17,651 bases of DNA from Salinimicrobium sp964572365 (lineage in GTDB: Bacteria > Bacteroidota > Bacteroidia > Flavobacteriales > Flavobacteriaceae): positions 1 through 17,651 of the forward strand of contig CAZNFK010000049.1 in the NCBI GenBank assembly GCA_964572365.1, in the 5' to 3' direction. The notes under the pieces were generated by a model. The model worked only from the letters and a program-made list of their open reading frames with translations. It was not told the origin of the DNA and did no database searches. A program made the position numbers and the translations under genes. This document shows, piece after piece, positions 7,126 through 14,744 of this stretch (its first letter is position 1; each line of letters begins with the position of its first letter).

Positions 7126-8133
7126 ATGACTGAAGGAAATTTTGTTGACTACGTAAAGATCCATGTTGCCTCCGGGAACGGGGGGAAGGGATCGGCGCAC
7201 TTGCACCGTGAAAAATATGTTGCAAAAGGAGGCCCCGATGGGGGAGACGGCGGACGTGGAGGACATGTCATCCTTAAAGGGAACAAAAATCTCTGGACCT
7301 TATTCCACTTAAAATTCAAAAGGCACATCAAGGCCGGCCATGGAGAACATGGTAGCAAGCAGCGCAGCACCGGGGCAGATGGTGAAGACCAGTATATCGA
7401 GGTGCCTCTGGGAACAGTGATTCGTGATACCGAAACTCAGAACGTGCTCCATGAGATCACTGAAGACGGGCAGGAGGTTGTGATCGCAGAAGGTGGTAAA
7501 GGTGGATTGGGTAACTGGCATTTCAAATCCTCTACCAATCAAACTCCCCGTTATGCGCAACCCGGGATTCCCGGAGAGGAAACAGATATTACTCTTGAGT
7601 TAAAAGTACTTGCCGATGTTGGGCTGGTAGGATTCCCTAACGCCGGAAAATCCACACTTCTTTCGGTAATCACCGCAGCCAAACCCAAGATCGCCGATTA
7701 TGAATTCACTACCTTAAAACCCAATCTGGGAATTGTAAAGTACCGTGATTTCAAAACTTTTGTAGTTGCAGACATCCCGGGGATCATCGAGGGGGCTGCA
7801 GAAGGCCGTGGAATTGGTCATCGTTTTTTACGGCATATTGAGCGCAATTCTACACTTTTATTCCTTATACCTGCAGATGCGCACGATATTCCCAAACAAT
7901 ATGAGATCCTGGTGGATGAATTAAGGAGGTACAACCCCGAAATGCTCGATAAAGATCGTTTGATCGCTATTTCTAAGAGCGACATGCTCGATGAGGAGCT
8001 AAAGGCAGAGTTGAAGGTGGAGCTGGATAAGGCGTTTGATGTGCCTTACCTGTTCATCTCTTCTGTTGCACAACAAGGTTTGCAGGAACTCAAAGATAAA
8101 CTTTGGGAAATGCTGAATGGGGAGCCTGTTTAG
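7126..8133 (+). CDS. obgE: Obg-family GTPase (ribosome assembly)
   Basis: Obg GTPases act in late assembly of the 50S subunit and in stress control. The glycine-rich Obg fold fills residues 1 to about 160, with GNGGKG, KGGPDGGDGGRGG (34-46) and AEGGKGGLGN. The GTPase domain follows: G1 GFPNAGKST (169-177), switch II DIPG (216-219), and EGRGIGHRFLRHIER. The G4 position reads S-K-S-D (283-286) instead of N-K-x-D, and G5 is SSVA (312-315). At 335 residues it has no C-terminal OCT extension, as is usual outside Firmicutes and Actinobacteria. It lies 36 bases after hpt-adk on the same strand and is probably co-transcribed. Confidence 0.95.
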   Translation: MTEGNFVDYVKIHVASGNGGKGSAHLHREKYVAKGGPDGGDGGRGGHVILKGNKNLWTLFHLKFKRHIKAGHGEHGSKQRSTGADGEDQYIEVPLGTVIRDTETQNVLHEITEDGQEVVIAEGGKGGLGNWHFKSSTNQTPRYAQPGIPGEETDITLELKVLADVGLVGFPNAGKSTLLSVITAAKPKIADYEFTTLKPNLGIVKYRDFKTFVVADIPGIIEGAAEGRGIGHRFLRHIERNSTLLFLIPADAHDIPKQYEILVDELRRYNPEMLDKDRLIAISKSDMLDEELKAELKVELDKAFDVPYLFISSVAQQGLQELKDKLWEMLNGEPV

Positions 8134-8165
8134 TTATTGTTAATAGCTTCATTTTCAGGGTGGTT

Positions 8166-8185
8166 TTTCTTATTTTTAAGTAAAA
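8166..8185 (+). promoter_or_regulatory. Promoter-like element before the lipoprotein gene
   Basis: TTTCTTATTTTTAAGTAAAA contains TATTTTTA (8171-8178), which resembles the -7 box but ends in A. The same 20-base element with one T-to-C change stands before radC (16121-16140). It ends nine bases before the lipoprotein ATG. No clear -33 TTTG was found 17-23 bases upstream. Confidence 0.4.
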
Positions 8186-8194
8186 CATCCAAAT

Positions 8195-8716
8195 ATGAAA
8201 ATTTCACCTCTTTATTTTTTTCTTCTCGTCCTTGCCTCTTGCAATACGCCTCAGGCTGTATTTGATTACGATCAACAGGCGAATTTCTCAAACTATCAGA
8301 CCTATGCCATCTACCCCGAATTGCTGACTGGATTAAGTCAACTCGATGAAGAAAGATTGATCAATAGTGTTGAAAAAGGCTTGCAGGGAGAGGGTCTATC
8401 TTCTTCTAACACTCCCGATCTCTATGTGAATATTTATTCCGAAGAATTCCGGCAACAGAGTGACAGCCGTCTGGGGGTGGGTGTGGGCGGCACAGGGCGG
8501 AACGTGGGAGTAGGAGTGAGTGGGGGAATCCCTCTGGGGGGACCGGAAACTTATCTTCGACTAACATTTGACCTTATAGATGCCAAATCCGACGCCCTTG
8601 TTTGGCAGGCGGTAGTGGAAAGTTCCTTCGACCTCGATGCCACTCCTGCTGAGCGTCAAAAGAGATTTGACCAGATAGTACAAAAAGCTTTGGCGGGATA
8701 CCCTCCCAAAAGATAA
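8195..8716 (+). CDS. DUF4136-like lipoprotein
   Basis: The 173-residue product begins with a short hydrophobic signal and a lipobox L-A-S-C (13-16), so it should be cleaved and lipidated at C16. The mature part opens with D-Y-D-Q-Q-A-N-F-S-N-Y-Q-T-Y-A, the usual start of DUF4136 proteins, then carries a long glycine-rich stretch (about 95-116), and closes with L-I-D-A-K-S-D-A-L-V-W-Q-A, also typical. The function of the family is unknown; an envelope location is inferred. It has its own promoter-like element, stands alone behind obgE, and ends 35 bases before a strong bidirectional terminator. Confidence 0.8.
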   Translation: MKISPLYFFLLVLASCNTPQAVFDYDQQANFSNYQTYAIYPELLTGLSQLDEERLINSVEKGLQGEGLSSSNTPDLYVNIYSEEFRQQSDSRLGVGVGGTGRNVGVGVSGGIPLGGPETYLRLTFDLIDAKSDALVWQAVVESSFDLDATPAERQKRFDQIVQKALAGYPPKR

Positions 8717-8750
8717 TTAATGGAGTATTTTTCCGAGATTTAAAAAAATA

Positions 8751-8778
8751 AAAAAGCCCTGAGAGATCAGGGCTTTTT
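8751..8778. terminator. Bidirectional intrinsic terminator
   Basis: AAAAAGCCCTGA (8751-8762), loop GAGA, and TCAGGGCTTTTT (8767-8778) form a perfect 12-bp stem with T-tracts on both strands. It lies between the convergent lipoprotein gene (plus) and the PD40/OmpA gene (minus) and can stop both transcripts. Confidence 0.93.
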
Positions 8779-8801
8779 CTTTGGTTGGTTAGGTAGAATA
8801 G

Positions 8802-10439
8802 TTAGTTCATCACCTTGAACTCGCTTCTTCTGTTTTTAGCATACTGTTCTTCAGTACACATATCGGGTTTAGTACACTCGTTTAATGGCATAGACTCACC
8901 ATAACCTTTCGAGCTAAGCCTGTTTCGGTCTATCCCTTTGCTTACAATGTATTCAAGGGTTGCCGCCGCACGTCTTTCAGAAAGGTCCATGTTGTACTCG
9001 TCTGTTCCACGGGCATCTGAATGAGACCCTATTTCGATTTCCAATCTAGGATAGTCTTTCATGATCTTAACCACACGGTCAAGCACTACTTCTGCCTGGG
9101 GCAGGATCTCAGATTTGTCAAAATCAAAGTAGATATTAGATACATCCCTAAGTTGTTGTGCTCCTGTAACTTCATTTACTTCGGTAAGTTCTTTTGCCAC
9201 CACAGGTTCAGGACGTTTGTTTTCTTCTCTCACAAAAGAGTAGAGACTTTCAGTCCCGTTGTTTACAGAAGTGAAATGTCCTTTGTCTTCATTCGGTTTT
9301 ATCACAAAGGCGAAGTCATCGTTTCCACTGTTCACCGTTCCGCCGAGATTCTGAGCCTCTTCAAAAGTGCCGTTTTTCAATTCACTTCGAAAGATGTCCA
9401 GGTTCCCAAAACCTGTTTTTCCGTTAGATGAAAAATACAGCACATCTTCATTGCTGATGAAGGGAAATTGTTCCCTGTGCTCTGAATTGATAGTCGGGCC
9501 TAAATTTGTAGGCTCACCATAAGACCCATCGGCATTTACATCTACCACGTAAATATCAAAAGATCCTAAAGAACCGGGCATATCGCTGGCAAAATAAAGT
9601 TTGGAACCATCGGGGCTTAGTGATGGATGTTCCGTAGAGTATTGGTCGCTGGCAAATGGAACTCTTTCAATATTGGTCCATTCCCCGTTCACCAATTCTG
9701 CTCTATAAATACTAATATGGGCCACCTTTATCTTTTCGTCCTCAGCTTTTACCCTGTCAGTATTTGTTCTGTTAAAGAACATAACCGTTCCGTCTTCATT
9801 GAAAGTAGCTGAGCTTTCGTGGGTATCTGTATTGATCTCACCCGGAAAAAGTTTCACATCGCTTAATTCTCCGTCCTGAGACATATCTGCTGAATACAGA
9901 TCAAGGTAAGGCTTCTTGTTCCACAGGTACAACGGGCGATTCTCGTTACGCGTAGAAGCGAAAACTACCCTGTCTCCCATATAAGAGATCCCAAAGTCTG
10001 AACTGGAGCCGTTGCTGGAAAGTTCCTGGATCCTATAAGTGTATGGAGCTATCGTGTCAAGTTTTTGGGCCAGCTCACGAAGGTTGATCTTTTCATTATA
10101 ATATTCGCTCAGGACCTCATCTGCTTCACGGTTTTTTCCCATGGCTCTAAGAGCATGGCCGTATCTGAATCTGTATTCTGGTGCGATATTTCCATCAAAG
10201 CGATTGAAAAGCTCTCTGTAATTCCCTTCTGCGCTCATCATCCTGTGAGTGTAGAAGTAAGAGTCTGCAAGATTTTGGAGTACGTGCTGATCCTTATCAG
10301 AGATTAGTCTGTACATTTCTGCAGCATCCATGTATGCTCTTTCTTTGAACAGCTGGTCTGCCTTACCTACGCTCACATTCTGGGCGAATGCGGTAAGACT
10401 GATAACTGTAGCTAAAAGTGTTGTGTATAGTTTTCTCAT
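8802..10439 (-). CDS. PD40-repeat/OmpA-domain protein of a T9SS cargo module
   Basis: The 545-residue protein has a signal peptide (cleavage near A-F-A-Q, 17-20), a helical TPR-like region (about 25-125), a region of WD40-like/PD40 beta-propeller blades (about 145-405, for example LSPDGSKLYFASD and FPFISNEDVLYFSSNG), and a C-terminal OmpA domain (about 436-545). The peptidoglycan-binding residues are present: D475 in S-H-S-D and R490 in L-S-E-R-R, fifteen apart as in OmpA proteins that bind diaminopimelate. C522 and C528 may form a disulfide. It should sit in the periplasm and tie an outer-membrane complex to the wall. It is the last gene of the operon, 11 bases after the PorP/SprF-like gene. 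Some homologues near T9SS genes are called PorE, but orthology is not claimed here. Confidence 0.88.
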   Translation of the reverse strand: MRKLYTTLLATVISLTAFAQNVSVGKADQLFKERAYMDAAEMYRLISDKDQHVLQNLADSYFYTHRMMSAEGNYRELFNRFDGNIAPEYRFRYGHALRAMGKNREADEVLSEYYNEKINLRELAQKLDTIAPYTYRIQELSSNGSSSDFGISYMGDRVVFASTRNENRPLYLWNKKPYLDLYSADMSQDGELSDVKLFPGEINTDTHESSATFNEDGTVMFFNRTNTDRVKAEDEKIKVAHISIYRAELVNGEWTNIERVPFASDQYSTEHPSLSPDGSKLYFASDMPGSLGSFDIYVVDVNADGSYGEPTNLGPTINSEHREQFPFISNEDVLYFSSNGKTGFGNLDIFRSELKNGTFEEAQNLGGTVNSGNDDFAFVIKPNEDKGHFTSVNNGTESLYSFVREENKRPEPVVAKELTEVNEVTGAQQLRDVSNIYFDFDKSEILPQAEVVLDRVVKIMKDYPRLEIEIGSHSDARGTDEYNMDLSERRAAATLEYIVSKGIDRNRLSSKGYGESMPLNECTKPDMCTEEQYAKNRRSEFKVMN

Positions 10440-10450
10440 ATATCTTTTTT

Positions 10451-11386
10451 TTAGAAGAACCTTGGAGATTTGTCATATCCTCTTGAAAGTACATTCAGGT
10501 CAAAAAGGATCATGATCTCATGGGTTCCGTCATTGTAATCACTAAGATTGGAAGTTGTGTAGTCATAGGCATAACCTATACGCAGGTCTGGTGTTACCCG
10601 GAAGTTGACCAGTCCGCTTACAGCATCTCCAACTCTGTAGGCGACTCCGGCTTCAAAACGCTCATAAAAGAGAGCATTGGCGGTAATGTCAACAGATAAT
10701 GGGGCATCCTGAACTCCTCTTAACATAAAGGCAGGCTTTAACTTAACATCGTCATTGAGATCAAATACATATCCCCCTGTTAGGAAATAATGAACATTTT
10801 CCTCTCCCAAACCTGCTCTTCCCTCGGCATTTTCAATATGCTTGGAAGTTAAAAGATTGGGAGCAGACAAACCTACATAGTAGTTCTCTCCAAACCAGTA
10901 AGCACCAACTCCAAAATTCGGAAAGGTCTCGTTTATGTTCTGCATTGCAGGATCATTTCCGGCCTCCGGTGTACTCAGTCCTGCAAGGTCGGCGTCAAAG
11001 AAGTTTACACCTCCTTTAAGGCCCAGGGATAATTTCGCAGTTTCAGAAACAGGAAAAACATAGGCAAAATTAGCGGACAGATGACTTTCTTTTACTATGT
11101 CCCCTATTTGGTCATGCATGATATTTACACCTACTTCCACTCTTCTGGCAAGTGCAGTTTGAGCGAACACAGTTGCTGTTTCGGGACCGCCTTCCATGCC
11201 TACCCATTGGTTTCTGTAGATGGCTCCTGTTCTAAGGAGGCCTTCCTCATCAAGGGCATAGGCAGGGTTGATCACTCCCATGTTGTACATGTACTGAGTG
11301 AAGTGTGGGTCTTGTTGAGCATTACCCTCTATGGAGAGAAGGGCAATGCTAACAATGAATAAAAATTTTATAATAGAATTTCTCAT
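10451..11386 (-). CDS. PorP/SprF family type IX secretion outer-membrane protein
   Basis: This protein of about 311 residues has a signal peptide (FLFIVSIALLSIEGNAQ) followed at once by the family hallmark Q-Q-D-P-H-F-T-Q-Y-M-Y-N and I-N-P-A-Y-A. The rest alternates beta-strands and ends in an aromatic residue (S-P-R-F-F), as expected of an outer-membrane barrel. Members of the family partner with T9SS cargo bearing type B C-terminal domains; SprF with SprB is the model. ATG 11386 is preferred because the signal peptide follows directly. A TTG at 11404 would add six residues and leave a 1-base gap to the upstream cargo gene. It lies between that cargo gene and the PD40/OmpA gene in one operon. 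Confidence 0.9.
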   Translation of the reverse strand: MRNSIIKFLFIVSIALLSIEGNAQQDPHFTQYMYNMGVINPAYALDEEGLLRTGAIYRNQWVGMEGGPETATVFAQTALARRVEVGVNIMHDQIGDIVKESHLSANFAYVFPVSETAKLSLGLKGGVNFFDADLAGLSTPEAGNDPAMQNINETFPNFGVGAYWFGENYYVGLSAPNLLTSKHIENAEGRAGLGEENVHYFLTGGYVFDLNDDVKLKPAFMLRGVQDAPLSVDITANALFYERFEAGVAYRVGDAVSGLVNFRVTPDLRIGYAYDYTTSNLSDYNDGTHEIMILFDLNVLSRGYDKSPRFF

Positions 11387-11405
11387 ATAGTTCAATGTTT
11401 TCAAA

Positions 11406-14400
11406 TTATCTGCTTAAGTACAATCTACCTTGCGTTGGTGCGGTTTCTCCGTCATTGTAGTCGATCACATAGAAGTAGACTCCAACCGGCACCACATCGC
11501 TTCCGAAGGAACCTTCGGTTGCCTCACCATTCCAGGTAGCATTAGAAGCATTCCCTTTGAAGACTTTTTGTCCCCACCTGTTAAAGATCTCAATGGTGAA
11601 CTGAGGGTACTGCTCGCCGATAAATTCAACCTTGAATAAGTCATTAATGTTGTCACCGTTTGGACTGAATGCTTCAGGTATCGGTAAAGGACATTTTTCG
11701 ATTTCGGCAGTAACAGCTAACCTTTGTGAGCTTTCGCAACCTGATGCAGTGTCAGTCAAAGATGCATAATAAACAGCACCATCCTGAAGACTGATCTCTG
11801 TGTTGATGATATTTCCGCCTGTAGCAGCATCATACCATGTGACATTAGACTCGTTAAGAGCAATATCTGAAAGCTTAGGCTGATCGATCATACAGAATTG
11901 ATTCCCGCCCTGAACAAGCGTTGGGGTTGGGGCATCGTTTATAACTACATCGGCAGGAGTTGCGGCAGATTCACATCCGGCAGGACTCATTTGAGTCGCA
12001 TAGTAGGTTCCGGTAACCAGAACATCAGTTTCAGCGGCCGGATTAGTTGTAGCTGCATCTGTATACCATTGGATTGTATTGCCGGTTTCTGGAGTAGCCT
12101 GAAGATCGGCAACAGTAAGTCCCGTAGCGGCACAGTCTGTAACCGGAGTTGTTGTGGGTGCATTTGGCACTGCTTCAACATTAACTATTATATCTGCACT
12201 GGCAGCAGGGCACGAAGGGGTCGCAGGCACAGTATATGTGTAGGTACCTGAAACATCCACTGCCGGGTTGAACATTGTTGTGCCACTGGCAAGGGCCGGG
12301 GAAAAACTTCCGGTGGTATCTGCATCTCCAAGAATCGAAGGATCCAGTCTGGAAGTTAAGTCAAATTCAGGATCATCTGCACATACTGTAATTTCTGTAT
12401 CAACTCCGGCATTAGGAGAATCCAAAATGGTCACTGTAACGGCAGTTCTTGCAGTACAGGTTCCACTGGCATTTCCGGCGTAGTAAACTCCGCCGTTTTC
12501 CAATTGAGTGTCCGAAGCAATAACAGTGTCATCTTCGGGGTCTGCAGAAACATACCAAACAGCGTGAGAAGGTAAAAGATCGCTCACCCGAGGGAAATCT
12601 ATCTCTGTTCCGTTGTCCACCACTTCACAGAATTCAGGAGCGGTATTATTTACGATAGGACAGGCTTCAGCTACAAAGACAGTGGCTGAAGAAGAACATC
12701 CATTTGCACTTACGGTATAGGTATAAGTAGCCGGAGCTGAATCAACAGCGGGGTCAAACATACCATTTCCTGCATCCCAGGTTCCTCCTGTGGCAGGAGA
12801 GCCGCCTAATCGAGCAAAAAGATCGATGACTGCGTTGTCTCCTTCTATTAATTGTACCGTTGCGTCTTGTCCCGCGTCGGGAGTTTGATTTACGGTAATT
12901 TCAAAAGTTGCCTCATCAGAACAATTTGTCTCGGTATCAGTTATAGTGTAAATTGTTGTGTATACACCTGCTCCATTAGCATTGTAATTGGCACGAAGAC
13001 TTTCTAAAGTTGGATTAAAAGTTCCAGACTGGTCTCTTCCTTCCAAATACGCGTTGAACTGTGCCATTAAAGCATCACCATCTGCAAAGTCCGCAGTACA
13101 GTAGGTTTCATTCACATCGGCTCCTGCATCGGGTGCGGCAACTATGGTTATAGTGATCGTGTTCACGGCATCTTCACAAAATTCATTGCCTTCAACAGTG
13201 TAGGTGATCTCATGTACGCCCGGTTCGAAATCGGCCGGGTTGAATTCGTTGTTGGTAAGGGCTGGTTGAAATGTTCCCGCCTGGTCCGGGGTTCCTTCGA
13301 TCTGAGCGAATAGGTCGACCACAGGGTCGTTGGAACAATAGGTCAGTTCTGTCGGGGTTCCTGCATTAGGTGCAGGATAAATGTCGGCTGTCACTTCGGT
13401 CGTGGTACAGGTTCCTTCTTCAATTCCAAGATAGTAACTTGTGCCGTGCACTAAAGCTTCTCCCGAATCTAATGGGGTGGTAAAGGTAGTGTCAGCATAC
13501 CATACACCATCAGTAGGTACAAGATTTCCTACCGTTGCGGATTCGGTTTCACAAAATCCTTGTGTTTCATCAATAATAGTCAAGTCATCTACAGTGACAG
13601 TTACAGCCAGTCTGTCTACACTAACACAAAGCTCACCGACAGATGCCAAATAATAAGTTTTTCCGTCTTCGAGTGGAGTAGCGGAGCTTAATTCTGTCAA
13701 TGAAGTTTCAGAAACAAAATAGCGAAGATCTCCGCTGGCAACAATATCAGCCAAAGTTGGATTGTCAACGGCACAAAAATTTTGTGTAGACTCACCTTCC
13801 GGAGCGGGTTCGCTGTTCAGCTGGATCTTTACACTTCGCCTGTTAGTGCGGCAGGTACCAAAAGGATTTTCCTGGTCTACCCAGTAAGTTGCACCATTTA
13901 CCAATTCGGTATCGGCAGATAAAACATTACCTCCAGTTTGACTGTCATACCATTGTATGTTTCCAGTGTCATCGGCACTGGTGCGTATGTTGCTTAAAAA
14001 GATATCCGGATTATTAACATCTGCAACACAAAATGCCAGGGTTGGAAGTGATTGCTTATTGGTTGTTTCTTTGATTCCAAGGATATCAGGTTGGTTATAA
14101 ATGGTAACCGTAACAGCTTCCCTGCTTCCGGCGCAGGTCCCGGCAGTGTTTCCGGCAAAATACGTGGTTCCATCGGCCAGGAGCTGAGTAGAGGCTATGG
14201 GAGTCGTACTGCTTTGATCTATATACCATACAACATCTCCCGTTGCAGCAAGATCCTGTACTTCGGCAATTTGAGAATCACAGAAATACTGTTGATTACC
14301 TGCGTCAGTGGGGTTCTGGTCTTCTACCGTAGGACAAGTCTGTCCATAAGAGTAGGTTCCGCTAAAAAGAATAAAGGCAAAAAGGAATAAAGACATTCCA

Positions 14401-14426
14401 TTTCTCCTTAAAGTAAAATTTCGCAT
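11406..14426 (-). CDS. Large secreted Ig-like repeat protein with type B T9SS sorting domain
   Basis: The 1006-residue protein starts with a signal peptide (cleavage near T-Y-S-Y-G-Q, 24-29). Eleven Ig-like modules of two kinds follow (about 47-909), described in the repeat entry. The end (about 913-1006) is the gliding-motility-associated C-terminal domain: P-E-A-F-S-P-N-G-D-N-I-N-D-L-F (917-931), I-F-N-R-W-G-Q-K-V-F (947-956) and V-P-V-G-V-Y-F-Y-V-I (979-988). In known systems this domain directs export through T9SS and attachment at the surface. The protein is probably an adhesin or structural surface filament, but nothing in it shows a ligand or an enzyme. Its gene is first in the operon with its likely PorP/SprF partner and the OmpA-domain protein. 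Confidence 0.9.
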   Translation of the reverse strand: MRNFTLRRNGMSLFLFAFILFSGTYSYGQTCPTVEDQNPTDAGNQQYFCDSQIAEVQDLAATGDVVWYIDQSSTTPIASTQLLADGTTYFAGNTAGTCAGSREAVTVTIYNQPDILGIKETTNKQSLPTLAFCVADVNNPDIFLSNIRTSADDTGNIQWYDSQTGGNVLSADTELVNGATYWVDQENPFGTCRTNRRSVKIQLNSEPAPEGESTQNFCAVDNPTLADIVASGDLRYFVSETSLTELSSATPLEDGKTYYLASVGELCVSVDRLAVTVTVDDLTIIDETQGFCETESATVGNLVPTDGVWYADTTFTTPLDSGEALVHGTSYYLGIEEGTCTTTEVTADIYPAPNAGTPTELTYCSNDPVVDLFAQIEGTPDQAGTFQPALTNNEFNPADFEPGVHEITYTVEGNEFCEDAVNTITITIVAAPDAGADVNETYCTADFADGDALMAQFNAYLEGRDQSGTFNPTLESLRANYNANGAGVYTTIYTITDTETNCSDEATFEITVNQTPDAGQDATVQLIEGDNAVIDLFARLGGSPATGGTWDAGNGMFDPAVDSAPATYTYTVSANGCSSSATVFVAEACPIVNNTAPEFCEVVDNGTEIDFPRVSDLLPSHAVWYVSADPEDDTVIASDTQLENGGVYYAGNASGTCTARTAVTVTILDSPNAGVDTEITVCADDPEFDLTSRLDPSILGDADTTGSFSPALASGTTMFNPAVDVSGTYTYTVPATPSCPAASADIIVNVEAVPNAPTTTPVTDCAATGLTVADLQATPETGNTIQWYTDAATTNPAAETDVLVTGTYYATQMSPAGCESAATPADVVINDAPTPTLVQGGNQFCMIDQPKLSDIALNESNVTWYDAATGGNIINTEISLQDGAVYYASLTDTASGCESSQRLAVTAEIEKCPLPIPEAFSPNGDNINDLFKVEFIGEQYPQFTIEIFNRWGQKVFKGNASNATWNGEATEGSFGSDVVPVGVYFYVIDYNDGETAPTQGRLYLSR
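11700..14288 (-). repeat. Eleven Ig-like modules of two types within the surface protein
   Basis: Type A modules (about 55-75 residues) carry a WY or similar pair, then L-x-x-G-x-x-Y-Y, then G-x-C and an alternating V-T-V-T-I strand. Type B modules carry D-L-F-x-x-L or a like segment, then G-T/S-F-x-P, F-x-P-A, Y-T-Y-T-V and a late Cys. Read from the N-terminus the order is A (47-110), A (132-203), A (217-281), A (291-350), B (361-429), B (441-512), B (522-586), A (598-668), B (680-751), A (763-830), A (844-909). Almost every module opens with an aromatic-Cys or similar pair that can bridge to the late Cys; the third B module lacks the first Cys. Repeats are diverged at DNA level. Confidence 0.75.
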
Positions 14427-14468
14427 AGGCTCTAAATGTTAATTTTGTTCAGTTTTTAGAATTGGGTT

Positions 14469-14476
14469 CAAATATA
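14469..14476 (-). promoter_or_regulatory. Putative promoter -7 box for the T9SS cargo operon
   Basis: On the minus strand this reads TATATTTG, a perfect TAnnTTTG match, 42 bases upstream of the ATG. A near match, CATCTTTG, lies just upstream at 14487-14480. The -33 region is a T-run without a clear TTTG. Confidence 0.55.
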
Positions 14477-14504
14477 TGGCAAAGATGAAAAAAAAACCTT
14501 AAAC

Positions 14505-14520
14505 TCCTGTTAACACAGGA
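14505..14520. repeat. Inverted repeat, possible operator of the cargo operon
   Basis: TCCTGT (14505-14510) and ACAGGA (14515-14520) are perfect arms around TAAC. Two further flanking pairs (AA at 14502-14503 with TT at 14522-14523) match after one mismatch. It lies 28 bases upstream of the -7 box, just outside the -33 region, a usual place for a regulator site. Confidence 0.4.
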
Positions 14521-14722
14521 ATTAGCCGCTATCACCTTCATTTTGCTCTATTTTGCTGAGGTAGGGTGGGTTAAAAATACAATTTTTTCATTAATAAAAT
14601 ATTAGGAAGAATTGTTTTACAAATAATCCGTTAAATTTTTTCGTTTTCTCTGAACACTATAGGCAAGAAGCTTTTCTTCCGTGAAAAATGAACGTCCTTT
14701 TTTCCTTCCCATCCCTTTAGGT

Positions 14723-14730
14723 TATCTTTA
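14723..14730 (+). promoter_or_regulatory. Putative promoter -7 box for mpl
   Basis: TATCTTTA differs from TAnnTTTG only in the last base and stands 14 bases before the mpl ATG. Upstream there is only a T-rich run (14698-14703) at the -33 distance. Confidence 0.4.
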
Positions 14731-14744
14731 CACCAAAATAATTT

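Larger units (their letters stand above)
14427..14744. other. Divergent intergenic control region (318 bases)
   Basis: This gap lies between the T9SS cargo operon (minus) and mpl (plus). I see a good minus-strand -7 box, an inverted repeat just upstream of it, and a plus-strand -7-like box near mpl; these have their own entries. The middle (about 14525-14715) is AT-rich with a short direct repeat ATTTTGCT at 14542-14561, but no coding frame and no convincing RNA hairpin. Confidence 0.6.

Noticed and set aside
11700..14288. Repetitive region considered as a tandem DNA repeat or CRISPR-like array
   Set aside because: Repetition is at protein level with diverged DNA and variable module length; no short identical repeats with regular spacers are seen.
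14690..14720. A tiny frame starting at the ATG at 14688 in the mpl upstream region
   Set aside because: It stops after about ten codons and shows no sign of being a leader peptide, such as runs of one regulatory codon or an attenuator hairpin.
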